A DNA stretch of 64,000 nt from Whalleya microplaca (lineage: Eukaryota; Ascomycota; Sordariomycetes; Xylariales; Xylariaceae). Under the pieces are notes generated by a model. It was not told the origin of the DNA. It searched no databases and worked only from the letters and a program-made list of their open reading frames with translations. The stretch covers positions 558,001-622,000 of the forward strand of contig MU385734.1 in the NCBI GenBank assembly GCA_022497155.1, written 5' to 3'. This document shows, one piece after another, positions 48,090 to 59,003 of the stretch. How positions within the stretch are numbered: the stretch's first letter is position 1; every line of letters starts with the position of its first letter. The position numbers were made by a program, and so were the translations under genes.

Positions 48090-49050
48090 CTACAACATGC
48101 TGGAAATCCTTACTCGTGATGTTTCCTGAGTGTCCTTTGTCTCCTTTTCTGTTGTCCCTTCGTCTGTTGTCTCCTGTTCTGAATCCTTCTTGCCGAGTTT
48201 CTTTGCCACCCAATTGGCACCACTTGAGGCTAGGACGCCCCCGCGGACAACAACATCCATAGCCACGGCACCATACCCACCCGCACCAGCACTCTGAAGA
48301 AATGCGAAAGGAGAACCAGCAGCTATAGTGCCACCGAGTGAGGACTGAGCAGCGGCAGCAGCGGTTCCTGCCTGCTTGTTAGTATGATTCCGGCTGAACC
48401 TAAGAACGAAACCTACCGCCTCCAACCCCAGCAGTGCCGAATCCAACAAGATTCACCACGGGGCCCCAGAGCAAGGCAGGTGCTATTATAAGACCGACCT
48501 TGGCGCCGTCCAAGACAGCATTACGCATAGTTTTGCCGGGCTCCCGACGCAGATTCTCGTTTGCTTCCTTAGTCCATTTGCCAGCACCTCCGAAGGCATG
48601 CTCGATGCCGTTACCAATATCGAATACCGCAACGGTAAGGTGGGCTTTAGGATTCTCAAAGAATCCAGGAAGCGGTGTTTCCTGTCCCCATCTGCCACCC
48701 TCAGGGGGTCGCGAACTCTTGCCAAAATTGATCTTGCTGAATCCTGTATTTATATCCTTCCCAGCCTGAGTCAGCCACTTGCTGATGCCGTTCGCGGCGA
48801 CGTCGATGTGACGGCTTGTTGTTTCGAGTATGGCAGGCCCTTTAGGCTCGCCTTGTGTGTTCGCGTTCGCGTTGATGTTGGGCTGCTGATTGAAGACGTT
48901 TGCGATGTCCTTCTTCGCGATATTGAGATGGAAGCCAGGGTCCTCGAAGAACGACGGCCATCTCGGATTCTCGGCGCTGGGCGGCATCCTGGCAATAGCA
49001 AAGTTCCTGATACTAGAGAAAGACAGTAAAATGTTCAACTTGCGCATCAC
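48090..49050 (-). CDS. IFI6/IFI27-like (ISG12-type) membrane protein with N-terminal duplication
   Basis: Two exons, 49050-48417 and 48367-48090, join in phase (G/GA) to give 303 residues; the 50-nt intron has a perfect TACTAAC branch. The C-terminal region (about 185-265) is Gly/Ala-rich and hydrophobic (VGLIIAPALLWGPVVNLVGF, GGTIAAGSPFAFLQSAGAGG). It resembles the interferon-inducible 6-16/27 family, small membrane proteins with mitochondrial or ER roles in animals and no defined role in fungi. The tail is Lys/Glu/Thr-rich. The N-terminal part carries two related units, at 31-54 (WPSFFEDPGFHLNIAKKDIA) and 127-153 (LPGFFENPKAHLTVAVFDIG). The start is uncertain: Met1/Met2 or Met22 (48987). 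Confidence 0.72.
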
Positions 49051-51886
49051 AGTATGAGGTTCAATACAAGATGGATATGCTTGTGTTGATGTCCAGGCAA
49101 AGAGAATTGTTAAGTATTCCCGTCAGCATCAAACGACAAGAGGTGGGGGTTGATGCCTTATGGTTAGCCTGATGGTAAGCAGGATGTACATTGGTTGCGG
49201 TGCTGCAGCTTTCCGATGCGCTGCGGCGTCTCATTCGACAGGAGCTTCTTGTTAACGCCCACTGCAAGATATGCAACATTTACCCGCTCAACTCGGGTAG
49301 TTGAAACACTAGCCACAGAATGGATTCGGATCGTGAATTTGCAGCACCATAAGAGATTTGTTATGGCCTTACGCTTTATTATATTTAATCGAGTCTCCGG
49401 AGGCGTTTTTTTGTAACAGTATCTTGACAGGCTGCAACACTGTCATCACCTCTTAGCATGTTTTTTACCAATCCAATACATGTATCTGGACTGCTAACGT
49501 CATACGTCATTGAAGCCGTTTATTTCTTCTCATCAGGTTATTCAAGCGAAACCTACACTCCTTCCGATATTCAACCTTACATCAGCCAACACACTCTTTT
49601 ATAAACACACTTTGGAAAATTTCGAAAACTGTTAGAAGTTGCCACGGCTGCAGCCAAGCGAGTAATATAAAAGATGTAGAATCGATGGTTTGGGCCTCTG
49701 CTAAGCTAGAATGTCCTAGGTCCATAGGTCACTAAGTGGAACTATTCAAAGGCTAGGAAAGGCCTGACGGAACTCTTAGTAATCGTTCGAAGACCTTAAG
49801 GTTCAGTAAACCATTTGATTTTGTCTTAATAAGAAAGTAAACTAGCCTCTAAGCTACCCGGCCTAACAGGACCTTTTTTAGATAGTCTTGGTTAATACTA
49901 TAATTGTATATAAGTCATAATAAATGAGAGAGTAATAAAGTTATATAATTAAAACCCCGAGATTAACAAGGCGTTTATACTAACACTTATGTCACTTTTA
50001 CACGCTGCCTTTAACTAAATATAGCCTCCCGAGACCTAATTTGTAGGTGATTACTTACCAAGCTGGTTAACGTGATCCCTCGACTGTATAAGAATAATTC
50101 ATCACTGCCAACTGCATACAAGTATGATATGAAGGAAGCTGTAGCTACGAAGAGATTGACGCTATAGCAATCTCTCCCCGAGGTTTGAGTAGTAAGTTCC
50201 TATAATTTAGTATAAACTAAAAGAGTCATTTTTAAATTTTAGGTGTGGTTGGAAATATATTTGTAGTTGGTGCGCTAGTTTCCAACAAATGAAATCAAAT
50301 GTTCTAATACAATACCGAATCTTTTCTCGTATATCCACTTCTGTTTTATATGGTTTCTATGAAATTGACTAGTTTTCTTGATCCAACTTCGGAATTTCTA
50401 TTGGAGGCTTTAATATCAGTACCACTGCTTAGGGTCTTACCCGTAGTTACTTTGGATTGGTGTCACTGCAGACTTCGATAGTTCTACACCCTGCACCTGC
50501 GTTAGCCTTGAGGGGTCATCATGAAGCCTTAGACAGCTGTGATCTGAAAGAACCATCGAAGCCAAGATCGTCTAATTCTCGTTTTCTTTGCCAAGGTTTG
50601 ATACCCTATTCTCCCACTACCATATACAGGAAATCTGAAGCATACCATGACAGCAATATTCGAGCGAGAGATGCCTCTTAACTTGGGATTTGCCAATAAC
50701 CCACCTAGCCCTTCTAGAACTGCCTCTCAGGTTGCAGATACTATTGCTGTAGGCCCCAACTAGTTAGGAGTTAAAAGACTATTATCACTTCGAACCATAC
50801 ACATCTGTAATTATTTCTTGTCAACAGGGAGACCAGTTTCGCCTGCGTGGAATTCACTGCCATATATGCCGTCAGCATGTAGGGGGAGCCAAAAAAAAAA
50901 AAAAAAACTATGCCACTTTCAACAAGGGTGCAAATAGCTGCAGGGCGCACTCTAGCGGATTAATAATCGTCAATGCTCATGAATGAGACATTGTCTTAAG
51001 CCTAACTATGATATGTACTAGGAACTTAGTGAATATCTCTGCGCATAATCAATTGACTAGAGTCGTTAGGCTGAGCTGAAATAAGATATTGAGCTAGTGC
51101 CTTGATTGCTAGACGTATTTATCTTCAAGGAGCCCTATAAGGAGCCGATCATGGATATCATGCGGATATGGGGTGGAGGAACAGCCACAATTTAAACACT
51201 GAGAACCTCAGGCTGATCTGTATACAGAATACACAATTCTATAAATAAGACATAACAATGAGCTATTTAATTCAGTAGCTTGCTTTGTAAGCACCTGACA
51301 TAATCAAAGGCGAGAACGACAGAACGAGTTGCGAATGCAGGATCTCGAGCGGCTGAATTGTTGATCAACATATCACTCTTTCGCGATCAGCAATCGCACT
51401 GACGATCTGTAATTTGCATAATTTTGTCACATTAATCCCGACCTGCGGTTTGGTTCGGCTCGGGGTCCGTACTGCTTGCGCTGCATTCGAGGTAACATTT
51501 AAGGTTCAATGCTATTCGAAACAGGCAGTTGATCGACGTCGCAATCAGACTCACGGACTCCCTGACTCGTTCCTTGGCACGATAATGTTGCATGCGCCGT
51601 CCTACTAGCCATATCCGGCAGGTAGGTAAACAACACAGCGTCATTAGCAGAACGCGCTTTGAATGCAACTCCAATCGCGTGCAGGACGGCAGGGTGCTGT
51701 ACGATGTGGGATGTGGATCTTGTCTCCGCGCAATATCAGCCGAGTATAAAATGGCGGTGGAACTTGCGGAAGTGCTGTCAGCTTTGAGAGGTAGAGCTGC
51801 GAAGCTTCAACTTCACCTCGCCCAAGTGTCGGAAGTTCCCGTTGGCAACTGTAGATTGCGCATTTGACCGGTGAAGTGCTGCCACC
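49051..51886. other. AT-rich intergenic region, no gene seen
   Basis: 49.6-51.4 kb is AT-rich with dense stops and no recognisable coding remnant, as expected for old mutated repeats (inference). It contains a 17-base A run (50891-50907). The last 200 bases are the promoter of the carboxypeptidase gene. Confidence 0.5.
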
Positions 51887-53717
51887 ATGTATGCCATTGT
51901 GCGAAAGCTGGCTTCGGCAGCTCTCCTGCTGTCTCCGGTCGTATCCGCTGGCTCATTGCCAGAGCATGTTGAGAGACTGCTTAAGAAACAGGTGCCAGCC
52001 GAACCGACCGATGTCAAGACCATCACATCGCCGGGCGGCGTAACAATTCGATATAAGGAGCCTGAATTGGAGGGAGTCTGCGAGACTACACCTGGGGTGA
52101 ATTCCTATTCAGGTTACGTGGATCTCAATGCCGATACGCACATGTTTTTCTGGTTCTTCGAAGCAAGACACAACCCCGACGAGGCACCTATCACGTTGTG
52201 GCTCAATGGAGGCCCCGGCTCTGATTCTCTAATTGGGTTGTTTGAAGGTCAGTTGATGCTTTCACTCCTTGCTAGACATAATTGCTAAGTGCTTACAAAC
52301 AGAACTTGGTCCTTGCAATGTGACGCATAACGGCACTTCGGTTGTGAATCCTTATGCGTGGAACGAAGTTAGCAACTTGCTTTTCCTCTCCCAACCCCTT
52401 GGTGTCGGCTTTTCGTACGCCGATGAAGTGGTTGGTATAGTGAATGACACTACTGGTCTGCCGGTCAACTCCTCGAATCCTACCGGCCGCTACAGTGATG
52501 TCGATCCGTACAGGACCGATACCACTGCACTTGCTGCTGTTGGCACTTGGGAGGTCCTACAGGCCTTCATTCAGAATCTACCGGCCCTGGACGAGACCGT
52601 CAAGTCAAGGAGCTTCAACCTATGGACCGAAAGTTACGGGGGTCACTACGGACCGGCGTTCTATCGGTACTTCTATGATCAAAATGCCCTTATCCAGAAA
52701 GGAGAAGCCCAAGGTGTTGAACTCAACATGCATACACTTGGTATAATCAATGGGATCATTTCTGAGCGCATCCAGGCACCGTACTACCCCGAGTTTGCGT
52801 ACCGGAACACCTTTGGAATTGAGGCGGTCAATGAGACTATGTACAATTACATGAAGATGAACTATTATTTCAGCGGCGGTTGCCGAGACTCTATCGACAG
52901 TTGCATTGCGTCGGACCGCGACACACCTGATGGCAAATCCGTCTGCGCGCAAGCCTCAGCCATTTGCAGAAGCTTGGTCGAGGGTGTGTATTATGCAGTC
53001 AGCGGACGCAACCCGTACGATGTCCGGGCCAAGGCCGATGCCCAGATCCCGCCGGGATACTGGGCCGACTACCTTAACACACCGGAGGTGCAAAATGCGA
53101 TTGGCGTCGATATCAACTACACGTCTACAAGTAGCAACGCGGTGTATACGGGTTTTGATTACACGGGCGACTTCGTGTACCCGAACTTGTTGACCGACCT
53201 TGAGACTATTTTGGATTACGGTGTTCGTATTGCCATGATATATGGCGATGCTGTAAGTTGCACCCCCCCCCCCCCCCCCCCTAATTTTTTTCTTTTTCGT
53301 TAATACCTCAATTATCGAGAATATGACTGGAAGCTGTGCTGACGATTATGCAAATAGGACTACATCTGCAACTGGATGGGTGGCGAAGCTGTCTCGCTTG
53401 CTGTGAACTACACAAACAAAGCTGAGTTTGCGGAAGCGGGCTACGCCCCATTCGTCGTCGACGGCACTGAGTATGGAGAGAGCCGACAATATGGCAATTT
53501 CAGCTTTACACGCATCTACGACTCCGGCCACGAGGTGCCATACTACCAGCCCAAGGCTGCTCTCGAGCTCTTTAGACGGGTATTGGGGGATCTGGCCGTA
53601 GCAGACGGGAAGGAAAAGGTGACACCGACGTATGAGAGTGAAGGAACTGCCAATGCTACGCACACTAATAGTTACTCGACGTATTTTACTGGACGTCCTG
53701 GTGATTGGAAACACTAG
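51887..53717 (+). CDS. secreted serine carboxypeptidase (peptidase family S10)
   Basis: Removes C-terminal residues from peptides, at acid pH in this family. Exons 51887-52247, 52303-53252 and 53358-53717 are phase-consistent and give 556 residues. The signal peptide is [21 protein letters not shown], followed by a short propeptide-like segment. Family motifs are present: [52 protein letters not shown]. The catalytic Ser231 is in [11 protein letters not shown], Asp438 starts DYICNWMGG and His495 is in [10 protein letters not shown]. Many N-glycosylation sites indicate secretion. The second intron contains a run of 19 C (53263-53281), unusual at a pyrimidine tract this far from the 3' site. 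Close relatives act as extracellular carboxypeptidases of fungi growing on protein. Confidence 0.95.
53263..53281 (+). repeat. poly-C run inside intron 2 of the carboxypeptidase gene
   Basis: Nineteen consecutive C, followed by a T-rich stretch. A likely hypervariable homopolymer; its length may also carry sequencing error. Confidence 0.85.
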
Positions 53718-54297
53718 GAACCAGTGAGGTTATCAAAGTGGACTGAGGCTAGTAAAATAGTGAACGCCTTACTAGTATTGTCCAGAGTCATAATAGTAAT
53801 CTACGAGAATTAGTCCTAGAGGAGCTTTCTAATATTGATGCTTTAGTGCGCTATAGTCTCAGCCCTTCAGCAATCCAAACGAAGAGGCTTATCAATTCCT
53901 GGGTGCTTTCCACTCGAGTCTAAACGACGGGATAGCCCTTGCTAAGCTTGTTTCATGCATTGGTCAAGTACATAATGTGTCTACACTATATGATTTGAGA
54001 TGGGTGGTATGCTACGGGCGAGGCTAGGAAAATAAGACAATGGCGCATCAAACGGCACGGCTAACTAGTGATGATAAAGCTCTTACCACAAAGATGGGAG
54101 CTGCTATCGTTTGGGCTCATGTTTACTTGTTCACTATCTACGCTATACGGAGTACACCCCTGGCAAATTCAGGAACCATATCTACCATGTACACCTTGCC
54201 GTGGGTCATATAATGACGATTTGCCGCCATTTTCTCCCTTCTACATCATGGAGGCAGTCATTGAGGCCAACCCTGATTCGTCGTGTTCGCTATTCGT
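53718..54297. other. convergent intergenic region, no gene seen
   Basis: Contains the 3' ends of the carboxypeptidase and MYND genes. No clear terminator motif was picked out. Confidence 0.5.
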
Positions 54298-55993
54298 CTA
54301 GAAAGCGCTGTTGGTTCTGAAGAAATTCTCCATCCGCTGTACCCAAAGCGCGTGAAGCTTGTTGGGGTCGTCCTTGTGCGTCTCATACACTTCTTTGCTA
54401 AACCAGATTGCTCTCAAGCGATTGTAGCCTTCTTGGTTATTGGTGAGGGCGATTTGGCCGTTTGGTGCGAAGTAAAGTTTGCCGGCCGGTGAGTCCTTCA
54501 GGCGCTGGTCATGTTCGTTGATGGCATTATTAGCCGCAGACACGACCTTGGCTCGAGCATCCTCAAAGTCTTCTTTCAACTTGAGCAGGCCACGTATTCC
54601 ACCATATTTAAGCGCCGTCCATTCTGTTACCGTTGTCGCCGCCTCCATGATGGCCAATTGGGCCTGCTTGATGTCGGCTGTAAGATCGCCAGTACTTTGC
54701 CGGGCTTCTGCTTCTGCTTCTGCCAGTCTGTGGGGCCGGGGGCCTATGTGGATTGGCAGCACCGTTTTAATCTTACGAACTCGCTGCTTCTCATAGATGG
54801 ACCATGGTGCCATGTATTCACGCCAGCCGAATTGAGCGGCTGTGGGATCCAGGACGACCTGTTCTTCAGAGTTCAATGTGACGCGGATCACCTCGTGGGA
54901 ACGAAGGGAGTTGTAGTCATGACTGCCGTATCGGACGATATTTATAGGGCGATGCATGTTCTTCGGATAGAAGACGACCTTCTCCATTGACTTACATGAT
55001 GCTATATATCCTTAGTATATTAAAGGTTGCCTCGGTATATTTTACGATTTGGATTGTATTATACTTACCTCCAATAAGGAGCTGAAGGGGAGAAAGTGCA
55101 ACAGTAAAAATATCTGCGCATCGACCATAATGTGCAACAGCAAACGCATGCCCTTCAGAAGGAGCGAGATGTGCAGGAAATTCCCGGAGAATATGACTGC
55201 CTTGATAGGCCAGAGCATCATAATCATGTAATTCGGAGATGATAATGCCGCCGTTTTCAGAGATCGCGACCACGTTGTCCGCATAGCACGAGGTACTGTG
55301 ACAGTCCAAGAGCTCCTGGAATACCGATGAAGCACGGCAGACCGTCTTTAAGCTCTGGCAAGCTAGTTTGTGGTCCTTCCAATGAGAGGCCTGGCATTCT
55401 TTTCCGCAGTATGTAGTTGCAAAAACCTTATGACCATCGATGATGACACGGCAGTTGGCGCATTCGTTTGTAGAATTTCCCTTTCCACAATTGGCGCATA
55501 GCCTGGAGCCAGGGCGCTGAGGTAGCCAAGCGTGAATGTCTCGGTTGGCGGTGGAGGGCTGTCCGTGCAGTGTGGAAAACGGCGAATCCTCATCTTTGGC
55601 ACCCTGGGCTAACCAGCGATAGTAGCGGAGCTGTTGTCCCTTGATGCTATTGTCAATCTCTAAGACCTCTTTGTCCACGGCTAATCTAGCGAGTTGAGCA
55701 GAGAAGTAAGCCCCGCCTTCGCGCCTCGCCCATCCAACTCGAGCAGCCTCAAGTAGATAATCAAAATCAGGATCCGTGGATGATTTGCTCTGTGCATTTT
55801 TGAGGAGTCTCAGCATGGCAGCAAGATACTGGTGGCTGGTTGATTCATCATCGATTGAGTAGTAACGGTCTTTCGGGAGGGGGAGGTCCTGAAAGAGGGC
55901 CAGAACTGGGTCTTCTCTAGTGTCATTCATCATACCATTCAAGATATTCTGGAGTTCATCCATGTTGTTAGGTTGATGCCCGGGTGTGGGCAT
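54298..55993 (-). CDS. MYND-type zinc-finger protein (542 aa)
   Basis: Exons 55993-55069 and 55001-54298 join in phase (G/CA); the intron has GTAAGT, an ATACTAAG branch and TATAG. The MYND finger is complete: C166, C169, C178, C181, C196, C200, H208, C212 (C-X2-C-X8-C-X2-C-X14-C-X3-C-X7-H-X3-C). MYND fingers bind Pro-rich peptides, and no SET domain is seen, so this is not a SMYD methyltransferase. The region after the finger is uncharacterised. The C-terminal exon contains a long charged helical part (Ala/Glu-rich with EAEAEARQSTGDLTADIKQA) and ends MENFFRTNSAF. Met11 is an alternative start. Its partner or pathway cannot be told from sequence. Confidence 0.82.
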
Positions 55994-58394
55994 GGACAGG
56001 AACTTCTGTTATGTTTGCTGTTTAGTAGGTAGAGGTGTCAGTTGGTAATATGTACAGGGCATGAATTAATGGTGGTTGACGTACTCCGCAAGAAGTTTCA
56101 AAGCCAAGCTTGTGAGGCTCGATGGTTCTATGGAATCTAGGAAGTGGGAAAGCTGAAGTGACAATGACTGATAGAATGGTCTGACTTTGTCATCCATGTA
56201 GGTAAGGCCGAAAGCACCAGCAGTCAATGGCTTTAATTTGTGGGAGCCATTAGATGCAAGCACTGTTTCCTGGGAGACTGCTGAGAAATTCTGCCTAGAT
56301 ACGAATCTTTTTCCCGAGAACGTAGTACATGAATTAATCCATGTATCCTACATGTATCCTAGATGTACCCATATCCGAGCTCTACTGCCTAATTTTACTT
56401 GGTGGTGAGGTACATGTTAAGATGCGCCCTATAGGGCTGATGGTGGTACGGGCCTACGCATGGTCGCCGCCTATATATGTGTATCTAAGGGGCTCTGGCA
56501 CCTTCCTATAGCTTCACTCTGTACTGATCAAGTCACTGTACTCCCCATTACTTTATCCTTTGTTGACGGTACACACTCTTCTATTGTATGCATACCTCTT
56601 ACCTCGGGGTGGAATATAATACATAGACAAAGCTGGCTTGTCTGTCGTATGACATTCAAATTTACCCATGAAATAAAAATCCAAGATACTACTGCCTGAT
56701 TAATACTACATAACTTTCCCACTCGCGGTTTCAAGTTAGGTAGTAGTATTTAGACAACGTATAATTCAATTTCTCGTTCATATTAGAGTGAAGTACTTTT
56801 ATCTACTGTAGACCTATGGATTGGAATCTGTCTGGACTAGTTACACTAGTGTATTATTAGACCATATTGAGTCAAAGACTAATAAGGTATAGCATGCCTA
56901 GTTATTGAAGTTCATGATTGATGTAGGACAAGGAACCACCAAGACATCCATCCATATATGTGTCATGGAGTCAAAGGCTATAGCCCAAGAATCCAATCAG
57001 AGGAGGCTATTCATAAAGCCTTGTCGTTCTATGCACGGTTTATCGCATTATAACCGCAGTGCCCCTCAGGGAAAGCAGTACTAACATTTAGGCTTCTTTT
57101 CAAGATGTCTTTGTGGGATAGACAAGACTGTCGGACTTCACGCCACATCATCCAATTAGCTCGTAGCCGTACTCGCTCTCCAATAACTCGTCTTAACTGG
57201 AGCCAATTCTAGAAAATTTCGAATAGCTGAAAAGGTGAATGGTGAAAACCTACGTAAGGCATTCGCGGTTCCTCGCAAATTTATGTTGTTGCCAGGGCCC
57301 AGTCTATGGTGCTGTTTCGTGTGGCTCCTTTGCTAAAGGGATCGGCCAACAAGCGGCAATGGTAAATCTGGTAGAATCCTATGATTGAATGGGAAGTCAT
57401 GTTGCATGTTGGTCCTATTACCTAACACTGCCATGGCGTGTATTTATGACTATATCGTCAGAACTTCCCCCGCGCCTTGGATCATAGAACGGTACCTTGC
57501 TCGACAAAGATTGCAATCAAATGGGACCGATAGTACGGACTTGTGCCACCTATTTCGATAAGTCGTCCAGGCAGCTTGTAAAGATTTCCATGGAAGAAAA
57601 GTCGAGAGGCCAAGCACCGTGGCAAAATTTGACTCGAGTATCCTCTTCCTAGTTTAACAGCAGCTTTCGTTATTTCGCATTTTTCATCTTGCTGGCAGCT
57701 CAGATGAAAGGTGGTGTTCCTAAAGCTACTCATTTGGCCACAGTTTGATACCCTCGGCCTGGATTACCTGTCGTCAAATGGGTGGGGTCTCTTGCTTCCT
57801 ATCCAGATGATCCAGCTTCGTCATTGTGGAGATGAACGTCGAACGCCCATGAGCTAACTAGAAACTAATGAGGCGTGGTAAAATATCCTGCGTTCTTGGT
57901 CTACAGTCATCGAAAGAGGGGTAGTAAAGCGCTCGCCACCTGTAAATAATGGGAGGAAATGGTGATGCTGCATTGACTTGGTACGTCCTGTAATTAATGG
58001 ATGCCTTTTACATCTCGTCCCTTTACCTCATTATTTTACATCATCAGAAACTATCGATTTGATGATTTTTTTTTTTTTGTTCTTCCTTCTCCTTCTGCTG
58101 TTGGGGATTTGGATTGGAGGATCGTTTGAGGATTTGCTGAGGAGGATTTGGAGAAAAAAGCCGCTGCCCTATGGATAAAGTTATTACCTTGGTACAGCAA
58201 GGAAGCGTTCATGGTAATGATTAATAAGCGCATAGACTGGAATTTTAATCGACCCATCCACAGCGCAGTTTGACGCAGTGATGCCGAGCAGGGAAGCCCA
58301 TATGGAGTTGCTCCATTATTGTCTGTATCCAGGGCAGCCAAGTTTCTTCTACCTGAACTATCCTGCTCGCCACGTACCATATCTATACATACCT
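55994..58394. other. repeat-rich intergenic region with one open stretch
   Basis: On the minus strand 56066-56347 is open, without a clear start, and encodes KLKPLTAGAFGLTYMDDKV and LSHFLDSIEPSSLTSLALKL. It looks exon-like, but I found no in-phase join to the MYND gene. An LTR-like repeat follows (56415-56568). The rest is AT-rich; 57482-57733 (minus) is another open but unrecognised frame. A T run lies near 58066-58079. Confidence 0.45.
56415..56568 (+). repeat. LTR-like dispersed repeat, copy 1
   Basis: Begins TGTTAAGATGCGCCCTATAG and ends near TTTGTTGACG. The five bases GTACA occur on both sides (56410-56414 and 56569-56573), as expected of a target-site duplication. A clearly related copy lies inverted at 61863-62014. 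The TG start, size and flanking 5-bp repeat suggest a solo LTR, but the end is CG rather than CA and no internal element is present. Confidence 0.6.
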
Positions 58395-59003
58395 CTAAGT
58401 ACTCTCAATAACTGTTTGTTTTACCACATATATAAGAGGTATGTTAGGTATTGACTCATCAAATGACAAGCACCCGTCCTCGTTAATATACCACACCACC
58501 CCGATATCCCTGCGAGTACCGAATTGATTGCCTTCACAGATCCAGACTGAGCCATCAGGCGCGCGAAGATGTGAATATGTCTCCAGGAACAGCACTATAC
58601 CACCAGGAGTCAGTGTTTTCTCTTTGTAGACAACTCAGCGCATAGTCGAGAGTTCGAAGACTGGTACCAGGAGTTTGAAAACCCCAGACTCTACAAGAAA
58701 AGTATTTTCTTGATGCTGAAATGGGACAAAAGGGGCACAAAATGATGCTAGATGCTACTAACACATCGCTCGCTCATTGGCACCACGGACGGCGGCGTAT
58801 GTGGCCACAATATGGGGTTTCGTAAGAGGGCTCTGAATATTCTGCGTGTGTATGACAATATAGACAGTGTTACTGGGAGAAGGGGTTGCCAATTTGGCAG
58901 TCTTCCTCAGCGCAGTAAATATCGCCTCAGGGAAGAATGCTTCAAGTTTCTCATGATCTGGGGCATATGTAAGCAAATATATTCCAATCATTTCCATGGA
59001 CAT
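58395..59003 (-). CDS. possible three-exon gene, function unknown (153 aa)
   Basis: Three segments join in phase with acceptable splice sites: 59003-58765, a 23-nt mini-exon 58690-58668, and 58594-58395. The second intron has an ACACTGAC branch and TATAG; the first has GTGTTAG...TTGTAG. The product starts MSMEMIGIYLLTYAPDHEKL, includes SNTVYIVIHTQNIQ and ends with SSVW-like GSVWICEGNQFGTRRDIGVV. The family is not recognised. More exons may lie upstream, where a frame without ATG runs to about 59290 and ends at a GTGAGT. The surrounding sequence is AT-rich and repeat-laden, so this could also be a decayed gene. Confidence 0.4.

Noticed and set aside
56066..56347. Upstream exon of the MYND gene
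   Set aside because: Open and protein-like, but no GT/AG pair gives a matching phase with the exon at 55993; left as an unexplained open stretch.
57482..57733. 84-codon minus-strand frame resembling the start of an ankyrin repeat
   Set aside because: Only a weak resemblance in one short stretch and no second repeat; not enough to call.
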